This document shows positions 1 to 6,273 of a stretch of DNA of 12,936 nt, piece by piece. The translations under genes and the position numbers were made by a program. Numbering within the stretch: the stretch's first letter is position 1; every line of letters starts with the position of its first letter. This DNA comes from Planctomycetes bacterium RBG_13_46_10. Its GTDB lineage: Bacteria > Planctomycetota > Phycisphaerae > Sedimentisphaerales > Anaerobacaceae. Under the pieces are notes generated by a model, which made no database searches, was not told the origin of the DNA, and was given only the letters and a program-made list of their open reading frames with translations. The DNA lies in assembly GCA_001824645.1 (NCBI GenBank), contig MHYD01000068.1, forward strand, positions 33,169-46,104. The letters are read 5' to 3'.

Positions 1-269
1 TGAGACGCGTAGGGTTTTATTACAAGATTTTTGATAAAGACAGTGCCGTTTAATTTGAAATCAATCGACTCGGTATATACTTCGCATCCGGTTAGTTCGC
101 TGATTTCAGCTATGGCAAGGCGGGGCATAGAGCGCCATAGCCTGCCCAAAAAAAGCAGTAAAATAACCAAAAGGAGCGGAATTAATAAAAGCCATCGCAG
201 CAGAACTTTACCTCTTTTGTCAGGTCTGTTTGCTGCTGGTTTTGGATTTTGATTTTTAAACCTGTTCAT
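1..269 (-). CDS. AsmA/TamB-like membrane-anchored protein, N-terminal part (runs off the left edge)
   Basis: Read on the minus strand from ATG at 269-267, the frame stays open to the window edge for 89 codons. The first ~22 residues are polar and basic. A strong membrane segment follows at about 24-43 (RWLLLIPLLLVILLLFLGR), then a short segment ending in ELTGCEVYTESIDFKLNGTV and IKNLVIKP. A short cytoplasmic tail, one transmembrane helix and a repeated 'acquired-property, then I-x-N-L-V-I-x-P' strand pattern are typical of the N-terminus of AsmA/TamB/DUF748-like periplasmic bridge proteins, which are usually very long. This assignment is inferred from a small part of the protein. An in-frame ATG three codons earlier (278) is an alternative start, and neither start has a convincing Shine-Dalgarno sequence. 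The gene lies 94 bp downstream of purD in the same direction, so the two could be cotranscribed. Confidence 0.6.
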   Translation of the reverse strand, partial: MNRFKNQNPKPAANRPDKRGKVLLRWLLLIPLLLVILLLFLGRLWRSMPRLAIAEISELTGCEVYTESIDFKLNGTVFIKNLVIKPYAS

Positions 270-363
270 GAAAAACATATAGTGTCTTGTCCGTCAAGAT
301 TCGGCTTATTTGAAAGCGGCATCACTTCCGGAACGTGCCTTGCCGAGACTGAAGTTTAATTAA

Positions 364-1641
364 TCAATTACTGTTCTTTATTGCCTTGTCTGCGATATCA
401 CGGCGCCAATATGCGCCGTCGAATTTTATTTTTTCTACCGCCTCGTATGCCCTTTTCTTCGCATCTATGATTTGCTCACCCAGAGCAGTCACACCAAGCA
501 CTCTGCCCCCGTTTGTAACGATGTCTCCGTTTTCCTTTTTAGTCCCTGCGTGGAACACAATCACATCCTTGAGCCGGCCTGCTTCTTTAAGACCTGTTAT
601 CTTTTTGCCCTTTTCATAATCGCCGGGATAGCCGCCTGAAGCCATGACGACGCAGACCGCCGGTCGCTGGTCCCAGTTAAGCGTTATTTCATCCAGTTTA
701 CTGTCACATACCGCCAGAAAAACCTCCAAGAGGTCGCTTTTCAGCCGCATAAGAATCGGCTGCGTTTCGGGGTCGCCGAACCGAACGTTAAATTCCAGCA
801 CTCTTGGTCCGCCGCTGGTAATCATAAGACCCGCGTAGAGCACGCCCTTGTATGGTGTGCCGTTGCGATTCATGCCATCCACTATCGGCACTAAAATCTC
901 GCGTGTAATTCTATCCATCATTTCATCGGTAACGACCGGTGCCGGGCTGTAAGCACCCATTCCTCCTGTGTTAGGGCCTGTGTCACCATCACCGACGGCC
1001 TTATGGTCCTGCGATGATTCCATAACATAGATATTATGCCCATCGACAAAAGCCAATATCGAGGCTTCTTCTCCCAGCAGCTTTTCTTCAACAATGATTT
1101 TGTCTCCCGCTGAGCCGAATATCTTATCACACATTATCTTTTCCGCAACCAGAATACCATCTGAAGGCTCATCGCAGATAATGACTCCCTTGCCCTGTGC
1201 AAGACCTGCTGCTTTTACCACAACCGCTTCATCTCTGCTTGCAATATATTTTTTTGCGTCACTGAATCTGTCGAAGATTCTGCCTTCAGCAGTCGAGACG
1301 GCGCTTGCACGCATCAATTGCTTGGCGAATGCCTTGTCGGCTTCGAGCGCAGCGGCGCCGCCGCTCGGGCCGAACGCCTTTATGCCAGCTTTTTCCATAG
1401 CATCAACTACCCCTGCTGCAAGCGGGTCCTCCGGGCCGACAACCACCAGACCTACATCGTTCTGACGGGCAAAGCTCACTAACTTATCAACATCGTTAGC
1501 TGCGATGGGAATATTTTCCCCACATTCGCTGGTGCCGGCATTGCCGGGTGCGATGTATAGCTTGCTTAGGTTTTTAGACTGAGCTAATTTCCATGCTATA
1601 GCGTGCTCGCGGCCGCCACTGCCAATTAAAAGTACATTCAT
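364..1641 (-). CDS. purD: Phosphoribosylamine--glycine ligase (GAR synthetase)
   Basis: Catalyses the ATP-dependent joining of 5-phosphoribosylamine and glycine, the second step of de novo purine synthesis, in the cytosol. The 425-residue length is normal for the family. Visible landmarks are the N-domain glycine loop GSGGREHA (7-14), GPEDPLAAG (69-77), the ATP-grasp core with VVKAAGLAQGKGV (141-153), SSQDHKAVGDGDTGPNTGGM (209-228), and the metal/ATP-binding NVRFGDPETQP (285-295). The C-terminal domain carries VTNGGRVLGVTALG (375-388). The open frame extends 35 codons further upstream to 1746, but I chose ATG 1641 because the protein family begins MNVLLIGSGGREHA and an AGAGGT ribosome binding site lies just upstream (plus-strand acctct near 1649-1654). 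The extra upstream codons come from a dispersed repeat. No other pur gene is in the window. Confidence 0.97.
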   Translation of the reverse strand: MNVLLIGSGGREHAIAWKLAQSKNLSKLYIAPGNAGTSECGENIPIAANDVDKLVSFARQNDVGLVVVGPEDPLAAGVVDAMEKAGIKAFGPSGGAAALEADKAFAKQLMRASAVSTAEGRIFDRFSDAKKYIASRDEAVVVKAAGLAQGKGVIICDEPSDGILVAEKIMCDKIFGSAGDKIIVEEKLLGEEASILAFVDGHNIYVMESSQDHKAVGDGDTGPNTGGMGAYSPAPVVTDEMMDRITREILVPIVDGMNRNGTPYKGVLYAGLMITSGGPRVLEFNVRFGDPETQPILMRLKSDLLEVFLAVCDSKLDEITLNWDQRPAVCVVMASGGYPGDYEKGKKITGLKEAGRLKDVIVFHAGTKKENGDIVTNGGRVLGVTALGEQIIDAKKRAYEAVEKIKFDGAYWRRDIADKAIKNSN

Positions 1642-1680
1642 TTGCGAACCTCTATATATCAAAGTTAAACGGTTGCGATG

Positions 1681-1745
1681 GGTGGCAGCCACTGAGCAAA
1701 GCGAAGTGGATGGACCATCAACCTCATTATATTCGGTCGCTGCCA
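1681..1745. repeat. Dispersed palindromic repeat upstream of purD
   Basis: The two ends pair: tggcagc at 1683-1689 is the reverse complement of gctgcca at 1739-1745. The interior has the actgagcaaagcgaagtgga wording typical of short dispersed repeats. It happens to be open in the purD frame and would add a false N-terminus to PurD if the longest ORF were taken. Confidence 0.5.
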
Positions 1746-1752
1746 CGCCTGT

Positions 1753-1805
1753 CCCGCAATAAACCTGTCCTGAGCCAGGTCGAAGGATTGCAGGGCTAAA
1801 TATTT
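1753..1805. repeat. 53-bp dispersed repeat, copy 1
   Basis: Nearly identical to 6129-6181, with two mismatches over 53 bases. It begins cccgcaataaacctgtc, includes gagccaggtcgaaggattgc and ends gggctaaatattt. In both copies the repeat is followed within 30 bases by a C5/G5 hairpin. The palindrome gggctaaatatttagccc (1793-1810) overlaps its end. It lies between divergent purD and yjbQ. Confidence 0.8.
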
Positions 1806-1807
1806 AG

Positions 1808-1831
1808 CCCCCAAATTTATTTGGGGGTTTT
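1808..1831 (+). terminator. Terminator-like C5/G5 hairpin with T tract
   Basis: cccccaaa (1808-1815) pairs perfectly with tttggggg (1820-1827) around a 4-base loop, and tttt follows. It has the form of an intrinsic terminator for plus-strand transcription, but no plus-strand gene ends here. It may act as an attenuator in front of yjbQ, or simply be part of the dispersed repeat that precedes it. The rest of the 1642-1950 gap holds no gene that I can support. Confidence 0.4.
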
Positions 1832-1951
1832 ACCTCCCTTGTTTGGCCAATTATTCTATCTTAATCCGTGGATAAAGGATTGGCAACCGGTAATTTGGAA
1901 ATTCGTATGCCGCTATTGCAGTAAATTACTCAATCCTTTATTCTGTCGCCT

Positions 1952-2371
1952 ATGGTTAAGACAGAAAAGATTAAAATTCAAACTCGCGGAAACTGCGATG
2001 TTGTAGATATTACCGAGCAGGTCAAAACGGCTATCAGGCAATCCCAAATAGCCGATGGAACCGCTATGCTGTTTAACGTCGGCTCAACAGCAGGTATAAC
2101 TACCACCGAATATGAGCCGGGTCTTGTCAATCACGATATAAAAGCTGCTTTTGAAAGAATTGCTCCAAAAAACAGCCGGTATGAGCATGAGGAAACCTGG
2201 CACGATGATAATGGCCATTCTCACGTGCGGGCTTCCGTCTTGGGACCTTCTTTAACCGTGCCTATTGTGGATGGCCAACTAACCCTCGGCACCTGGCAGC
2301 AAATAATCCTCGTAGATTTCGATACCCGACCACGAACAAGAACGGTTATTTGCCAAATAATGGGAGAATGA
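1952..2371 (+). CDS. YjbQ/UPF0047 family protein (secondary thiamine-phosphate synthase-like)
   Basis: A 139-residue protein, the usual size for the YjbQ (UPF0047) family. It has the family signatures in order: GSTAGITTTEYEPGLV (44-59), then HDDNGHSHVRASVLGPSLTV (84-103), DGQLTLGTWQQI (107-118) and VDFDTRPRTRTV near the end. Escherichia coli YjbQ has been reported to have weak thiamine-phosphate synthase activity, but the physiological role across the family is unsettled, so that name should be read as a family label. The histidines in HDDNGHSH probably line the conserved pocket (inference). The start is ATG 1952, without a clear Shine-Dalgarno sequence. The stop codon is one base before the next start, and the ribosome binding site of the next gene (gggaga, 2362-2367) lies inside this one, so the two are translationally coupled. 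Confidence 0.88.
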   Translation: MVKTEKIKIQTRGNCDVVDITEQVKTAIRQSQIADGTAMLFNVGSTAGITTTEYEPGLVNHDIKAAFERIAPKNSRYEHEETWHDDNGHSHVRASVLGPSLTVPIVDGQLTLGTWQQIILVDFDTRPRTRTVICQIMGE

Positions 2372-2372
2372 A

Positions 2373-3092
2373 ATGAAAATTACGATATTCAACGGCTCGC
2401 CAAAAGCGGAGAACAGCAACACGCATTTTATGGTAGAACAATTTACCAAAGGAGCGCAGCAGGCCGGCGCGGAGGTCGAGAATGTATTCCTTGCGAAGAA
2501 AGACATTAAGCCCTGCAAAGGCTGTTTTTCCTGCTGGCTGAAAACGCCGGGCAATTGCGTTATTAAAGACGATATGGCTGAGCTGCTCGAAAAAATCAAA
2601 GGCTCAGACATCCTCGTTTTCGCAACGCCGCTTTACGTCGATAATGTCACCGGCATTATGAAAATCTTTATGGATAGAATTATACCCGTCGGCGACCCCC
2701 ATATAGAAAAAGATGAGAACGGAGAAAGCGTGCATGTAAACAAACACGGAAAGGCCCCGAAGCTGGTTGTTATCTCGAACTGTGGCTTTCCGGAGCAGAG
2801 CCACTTCCAGGTGCTCGAGCTGCTCTTCAAAAGAATAGCGAGAAATCTGCGTACCGAAGTTGTCGGTGAAATCTACCGTGGCGGCGGGGCCATATTGAAA
2901 GAAGCACCGTTAATCTTAAAACCTCTGACCATGAAATATTCAAAGCTGCTTCAAAAAGCAGGCAGGGAAATCGCCGAAAACAGCCGGCTCTCAAAAGAAA
3001 CCAGGGCAGAGCTGGAAAAGCCGCTTATCCCCGTGGATACTTATATCGCAGCGGCGAATAAATATTTTGACCAGTTACTATCAAAGGACTGA
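2373..3092 (+). CDS. Flavodoxin-fold NAD(P)H/FMN oxidoreductase with iron-sulfur-flavoprotein cysteine motif
   Basis: A 239-residue NADPH-dependent FMN reductase-family protein, predicted cytosolic. The N-terminus MKITIFNGSPKAENSNT is the FMN-phosphate loop. C48-x2-C51-x2-C54-x7-C62 is the compact cysteine motif of archaeal-type iron-sulfur flavoproteins (Isf), which binds a 4Fe-4S cluster next to FMN. ATPLYVDNVTGIMKIFMDRI (about 84-103) is the conserved flavin and dimer segment of this family. The substrate cannot be read from the sequence; Isf-like proteins reduce oxygen or peroxide or pass electrons from ferredoxin. Relative to short Isf proteins it has a longer C-terminal helical part after residue 160. 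It is coupled to the YjbQ gene (one base between stop and start) and was probably followed by an intact phosphatase gene 58 bp downstream, making a three-gene operon. Confidence 0.88.
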   Translation: MKITIFNGSPKAENSNTHFMVEQFTKGAQQAGAEVENVFLAKKDIKPCKGCFSCWLKTPGNCVIKDDMAELLEKIKGSDILVFATPLYVDNVTGIMKIFMDRIIPVGDPHIEKDENGESVHVNKHGKAPKLVVISNCGFPEQSHFQVLELLFKRIARNLRTEVVGEIYRGGGAILKEAPLILKPLTMKYSKLLQKAGREIAENSRLSKETRAELEKPLIPVDTYIAAANKYFDQLLSKD

Positions 3093-3150
3093 TTCACTTT
3101 AATAATGTAGGGACACCTTGACCGTCCCGATTCATTCGAATAGCAGTAAA

Positions 3151-3285
3151 GTGAGAAAAATAAGATTCCAGGCCATACTATTTGACCTCGACGGCACGCT
3201 GCTCGATACCCTTGCCGACATCGTATGCGGCAACATGCCTGACGCAACTGAAATAAGTATGGTGTCCCTAATGGCACTAACTTAA
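3151..3285 (+). pseudogene. HAD-family phosphatase (phosphoglycolate phosphatase-like), 5' fragment
   Basis: From GTG 3151 the frame reads IRFQAILFDLDGTLLDTLADI. This is HAD motif I, with the two catalytic aspartates of FDLDGT at residues 12 and 14, in the form typical of phosphoglycolate phosphatases. Family similarity ends after about residue 24. The frame then runs into repeat sequence and stops at 3283-3285 inside the left end of the MITE-like element. The matching C-terminal half of such an enzyme lies at about 6330-6687, same strand. Together they account for roughly 140 of the usual ~220 residues, so the cap region and motif II are missing as well as interrupted. The start has no obvious ribosome binding site. 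It follows the flavoprotein gene by 58 bp and probably belonged to that operon. Confidence 0.8.
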
Positions 3286-3402
3286 GGGGATTCTTAATTG
3301 GCAGAGCAGCTTGTCTGGCGGTGAAATCCTAGAAATCACCCCCCAAATGGCAACCTTTACCAACATCCATGTCTTTGAAATATGCTTAAGTTAGTGCCAT
3401 TA
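3269..3402. mobile_element. MITE-like element with perfect terminal inverted repeats
   Basis: atggcactaacttaag (3271-3286) is the exact reverse complement of cttaagttagtgccat (3385-3400). TA sits outside each end (3269-3270 and 3401-3402), giving either an 18-bp inverted repeat or a 16-bp repeat with a TA target duplication. The 98-bp interior has no coding capacity. Both outer flanks read tatggtgtccc (3258-3268 and 3403-3413) in direct orientation. This is the form of a non-autonomous element moved by a transposase encoded elsewhere. The TA suggests an IS630/Tc1-mariner-type enzyme, which is inference only. Confidence 0.7.
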
Positions 3403-3452
3403 TATGGTGTCCCCGGAATTTCCCCGGAATTTCCGTGTCCCCGGAATTTCCC
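3403..3452. repeat. Tandem REP-like patch (gtgtccccggaatttccc)
   Basis: gtgtccccggaatttccc occurs at 3407-3424 and exactly again at 3435-3452, with a third partial copy (ccccggaatttcc) overlapping between them. The ggtgtcccc/ggaattt wording resembles repeats often associated with REP-associated tyrosine (IS200-like) transposases, but none is encoded here. The stretch 3286-3515 contains no gene I can support. Confidence 0.65.
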
Positions 3453-3515
3453 ATAATAAATAACGCTGGAGCACATGTGGGACCAGGTTGTGACTTGCAC
3501 TCAGGCACGGAACAT

Positions 3516-4421
3516 TTATAATATCGGTGTATAGTTTCCAGCTGGGCCAAGGGTCTCTTGGGTAGCACCTGGGACGGTCGAATTGGCGTCGGCCTTCCTC
3601 TGATAATATTCTGCTTGCTGCCTGGCCTTATCCCTCTTTTGCATCAGTATTTCTATACCCAATAACTGATGCACCAATTGCGAGTGCTCCTTGCTAGGTA
3701 GCACCCCTTCAAGGATCCGAATGAACGTCTCATTACGTAGAATAACCCCATCCAAAATCTTTGCTTCTTTCCTGTAGGCCCTGGCCTCCTCTGCTTCTAT
3801 GCTTGCCAATTTACCGGACATTTCCATCTCCGACACGCGGCCGAATATTTCATGAATGAAGGCGATCCATAATTCCACGTGCGGTTTCTGGAATTCTCTT
3901 TCGTTAATGACCACGGTATAAACCGATACCCCATCCTCTTCGTTGGTGAAGGTAAAGGCATTGACGTAACCGCGACCCTTTATTACCGCATTCAGCTCTT
4001 GGGCTAACTTGTAGAACCGGGGCATATCTCGCTCGGCGACCTTTACAAAACGAATGCGACCTTCCCCGGCCAACCTTTCTAACCCGGCCATTTCGGCTCT
4101 ATCTCCCAACATATGCGTTATCGCCCCAGCGAAATTGAGTTGTGGATCATGGCTAGCGCACTCGCCCACCTCCCGCACTAACGCCTGTATCTGCGCCTTT
4201 ATTTTGTCTTCTTTTGCTTCTTTAGACTCGGAGGTAATGCTCGGTATGGCAACAGACTGCGAATGCGAAGGCGTTTCTTTCTTGCATCCCTGCAGAACAA
4301 GGGAACCAACGACTCCCACAACCCCTAACATAAACTGCCTTCGACTAACTTGAGCACTGTCTCTCGGTGTATAGTTTCCACCCGGGCCGGCACCAACTAA
4401 ATAAACAAAGCCTTTGCTCAT
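3516..4421 (-). CDS. Chimeric ORF: CobA-like start fused to a Tat-signal lipoprotein
   Basis: A 301-residue frame. Residues 1-14 (MSKGFVYLVGAGPG) match the N-terminus expected of uroporphyrinogen-III C-methyltransferase (CobA/SUMT), but the GDPGLLT that should follow is absent. Instead comes GNYTP, encoded by a direct repeat, and then an export signal: SRRQFM (26-31, twin-arginine), a hydrophobic stretch (32-44) and a lipobox ending at C46. The mature part is hydrophilic, mostly helical and charged, and I do not recognise it with certainty. HEIFGR (190-195) followed by SIEAEEARAYRKEA (207-220) resembles the HExxH...EAxAY layout of some putative metallopeptidases, but with Arg in place of the second His. 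The last residues, GPAGNYTPIL, again come from the direct repeat. No other in-frame start precedes the twin-arginine signal, so the native N-terminus seems to have been replaced. It may be a decayed or captured gene. Confidence 0.6.
   Translation of the reverse strand: MSKGFVYLVGAGPGGNYTPRDSAQVSRRQFMLGVVGVVGSLVLQGCKKETPSHSQSVAIPSITSESKEAKEDKIKAQIQALVREVGECASHDPQLNFAGAITHMLGDRAEMAGLERLAGEGRIRFVKVAERDMPRFYKLAQELNAVIKGRGYVNAFTFTNEEDGVSVYTVVINEREFQKPHVELWIAFIHEIFGRVSEMEMSGKLASIEAEEARAYRKEAKILDGVILRNETFIRILEGVLPSKEHSQLVHQLLGIEILMQKRDKARQQAEYYQRKADANSTVPGATQETLGPAGNYTPIL
3524..3548. repeat. Direct repeat (tcggtgtatagtttcca), copy 1
   Basis: tcggtgtatagtttcca at 3524-3540 recurs exactly at 4364-4380, and the similarity extends through gggcc with three mismatches. 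The copies are 840 bp apart and bound the Tat lipoprotein ORF. Because 840 is a multiple of three, both are read in the same frame, giving NYTP near each end of the protein. Confidence 0.75.
4364..4388. repeat. Direct repeat (tcggtgtatagtttcca), copy 2
   Basis: Second copy of the 17-bp identical core. It sits exactly where a CobA-like N-terminus stops matching its family and the Tat-signal segment begins, so it marks a junction. The duplication may be target-site, recombination or REP-like sequence; its origin cannot be told from the window. Confidence 0.75.
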
Positions 4422-4445
4422 AGCGTATAGCGTTTACTTTGTCTT

Positions 4446-4538
4446 GTCATCCTGAGGCGTAGCCGAAGGATCTGGCCACTGCAGAAAATAAAACACATCG
4501 TGGCGTTTTTTGAGATTCTTCGTTTCACTCAGAATGAC
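4446..4538. repeat. Inverted pair of 'cctgagg-gaagga' palindromic repeats
   Basis: The unit at 4446-4473 (gtcatcctgagg... gaaggatct) and the unit at 4513-4538 (agattcttcg... cagaatgac) are approximate reverse complements, about 40 bp apart. This is the widespread 'gtcatcctgagcgaagcgaaggatct' type of bacterial intergenic repeat arranged as a REP/BIME-like pair. The 4422-4739 gap, read on both strands, has no gene that I can support and consists largely of this pair and the unit beside it. Confidence 0.65.
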
Positions 4539-4618
4539 ATTTTTCAAATTTTCTACATTGTTACAATATCAAAATCCTGCCGAAAATGCCATTGATTTTA
4601 CCTCCGCTTCACGAGCAG

Positions 4619-4676
4619 GTCATTGCGAGGCCGAAGGTCGTGGCAAAATATATACCAAAGCCGGGGAGATTGCTTC
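4619..4676. repeat. 'cattgcgagg' dispersed repeat
   Basis: cattgcgaggccgaaggtcg followed by tggcaa and, about 35 bp on, gattgcttc. This wording is another common bacterial intergenic palindromic repeat (gtcattgcgagcgaagcgaagcaatct type). It lies next to the inverted pair, downstream of the secreted protein gene. Confidence 0.45.
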
Positions 4677-4739
4677 TCTTCACTATCAATGACCATCGTT
4701 TGACGTGTGGCAGACCGCTATTTTGCTGTAAATCTTAAT

Positions 4740-5924
4740 TCAGTCTACGAATATTCTTCTACAAATGCCGCCCGATGTGCCACCCTGCGTGATAATTGTG
4801 CCATGAAATGTTTTAATTGTACCACCATTACATGTCGTAAGGCCGGTAACAAGCACCGTCCCATCGCTTATGTCCAATGTGGCACCTTCTTTAATCTCCA
4901 CGTCCCCAACAATATTCGTTGGACCTGTAAGTTTAATTACAGCATTCGGGTCGATAACAACATTGCCGGTAATTCCCCCAAAGCCCTCGAATGTTGCTCC
5001 GGTTTTTTGTGTAATTGTTGTTGCTGCTAATGTCCCATTAAGCAGTTTAATCACGGCATTTGGCTCATTGACCAGGTTGCAGTCAAATGCAACACCGCCG
5101 CCTGCATTGACTTCGATTGTACCTTGGTTATCCACACCTTCATGACTCGAGATGTTAAGGATTGCGAGAGGCTTATTTCCAAATACACCCGTGTTAATTA
5201 TAGAACCGTCACTATGTATATTCAGTACTCCACCAACTGAATAAACTATTCCTTGGTTCAGCATTTGATCTGAATCAAGTGAACCGCAACCTTCAATAAT
5301 TCCAATACTATTATTGTCAAAAATATCTCCACTTACCTCGCCGCCGAAAAGTTCAATCCTACCTGAATTTAGAAATTCAATATCCGCATCAAGACCACCA
5401 TTTGAACTAGCACATATTAGACCTTTGTTTACTATGTTAGCGTCCACAATGTCCATTACCCGCCCCGTGACTTCGATTGTGGCATTAGGCTCGTTGTATA
5501 AATTGCCATGAGCAGAAAAAAAATCAAATAAGTAAAGTTCGGCACCATCAGTGTTCTTCACATCACCAGTGAAGTCGAGGTTAGCGGTATACAAATCACC
5601 ATAGTTTACCAAGCCGTCCTCTGTCAAAGTAAGGTTCACGGGATACCATGGACCGTAAAGCGTTACATCACCCCGGCATACTAATTGGTCAATAATATAT
5701 CTTTGCCCTATGCCAACCGCTATTCCGTAATCATATGCATCTATCGAGACTACATAAGTCGTCCACACCGTATTGTCAGGCACAATAGCTGGAGACCAGT
5801 TACTTGCTTCACCCCAATCGCCTTGTGTACCTCCGATCCATGTTGAGTGGATGACACCGGCTTGAAGCTGACAAGCCGAGAAAACAAATACTACGGCTGT
5901 TAAAATGTGTGTTTTAGTAAACAT
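4740..5924 (-). CDS. Secreted beta-helical repeat protein (G-D-W-x-x-A-x-N-W motif)
   Basis: A 394-residue predicted exported protein. The N-terminus (MFTKTHILTAVVFVFSACQL) is a signal peptide, probably cleaved after LQA at 20-22; C18 offers a weaker lipoprotein alternative. Residues 28-46 contain TWIGGTQGDWGEASNWSP, a motif that opens many autotransporter-associated or planctomycete extracellular repeat proteins. The remainder is rich in N, G, T, V and I, with imperfect repeats of NEPNATIEV, NEPNAVIKL and DPNAVIKL and N-x-G turns, consistent with a right-handed beta-helix. It ends abruptly at GGICRRIFVD without a dockerin, PEP-CTERM or outer-membrane anchor, so it is either short and freely secreted or truncated. 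The function is unknown; adhesion or polysaccharide interaction is only a guess. AGGAGG (5931-5936) lies 6 bases before the ATG, so the start is secure, and a good promoter sits upstream. Confidence 0.8.
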   Translation of the reverse strand: MFTKTHILTAVVFVFSACQLQAGVIHSTWIGGTQGDWGEASNWSPAIVPDNTVWTTYVVSIDAYDYGIAVGIGQRYIIDQLVCRGDVTLYGPWYPVNLTLTEDGLVNYGDLYTANLDFTGDVKNTDGAELYLFDFFSAHGNLYNEPNATIEVTGRVMDIVDANIVNKGLICASSNGGLDADIEFLNSGRIELFGGEVSGDIFDNNSIGIIEGCGSLDSDQMLNQGIVYSVGGVLNIHSDGSIINTGVFGNKPLAILNISSHEGVDNQGTIEVNAGGGVAFDCNLVNEPNAVIKLLNGTLAATTITQKTGATFEGFGGITGNVVIDPNAVIKLTGPTNIVGDVEIKEGATLDISDGTVLVTGLTTCNGGTIKTFHGTIITQGGTSGGICRRIFVD

Positions 5925-5984
5925 AATAATCCTCCTTTTCTTTGAATTGTGAACTCTATTGATTTTAGATAAAAACCAATAAAG

Positions 5985-6013
5985 ATTATAGAGAAATTCG
6001 GTTCTTTATTCAA
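5985..6013 (-). promoter_or_regulatory. Sigma-70-type promoter of the secreted beta-helical protein gene
   Basis: On the minus strand, TTGAAT (6013-6008) is separated by exactly 17 bases from a perfect TATAAT (5990-5985). The predicted transcript starts near 5978 and has a leader of about 54 nt ending in AGGAGG-6-ATG. The surrounding 5940-6120 stretch is AT-rich and otherwise empty. Confidence 0.65.
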
Positions 6014-6128
6014 GAAATTTTTCATTGAAATTATTGGAAAATCGGTTTTTTGGGCATTCCCATATGCCATTTGTATTTGTCCAATTCTAAATTTTGTGAT
6101 GAAAATCACCTATGAATGAGTAAATAAA

Positions 6129-6181
6129 CCCGCAATAAACCTGTCTTGAGCCAGGTCGAAGGATTGCGGGGCTAAATATTT
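6129..6181. repeat. 53-bp dispersed repeat, copy 2
   Basis: Same 53-bp unit as at 1753-1805, with two mismatches, in the same orientation. As in copy 1 it is followed within 30 bases by a C5/G5 hairpin, so repeat and hairpin probably form one composite unit. Confidence 0.8.
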
Positions 6182-6193
6182 TGAATAATAGAC

Positions 6194-6218
6194 AGCCCCC
6201 GACACAGGTCCGGGGGCT
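6194..6218. repeat. C5/G5 hairpin after 53-bp repeat copy 2
   Basis: agcccccg (6194-6201) pairs perfectly with cgggggct (6211-6218) around a 9-base loop. There is no T tract, so it is less terminator-like than the one at 1808-1831. A related hairpin lies inside the pfkB reading frame at 11516-11534. Confidence 0.6.
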
Positions 6219-6273
6219 AATCAATAATCAAGGATGAGGTTATTCTCCAACCGGTTTATTTGCAACAAAATTC

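Noticed and set aside
31..252. Plus-strand 73-codon open frame
   Set aside because: It is antisense to a convincing membrane-anchored protein start on the minus strand and has no recognisable sequence of its own.
3109..3130. Hairpin gggac...gtccc after the flavoprotein gene as a terminator
   Set aside because: Only a 5-bp stem with a large loop and no T tract, and the HAD fragment starts soon after; not convincing.
3386..3568. Minus-strand 60-codon open frame overlapping the lipoprotein 3' end
   Set aside because: It runs through the MITE end and REP patch and has no family features.
4510..4692. Plus-strand 60-codon open frame
   Set aside because: It consists of translated dispersed repeats (for example FVSLRMTFF from the cagaatgac unit).
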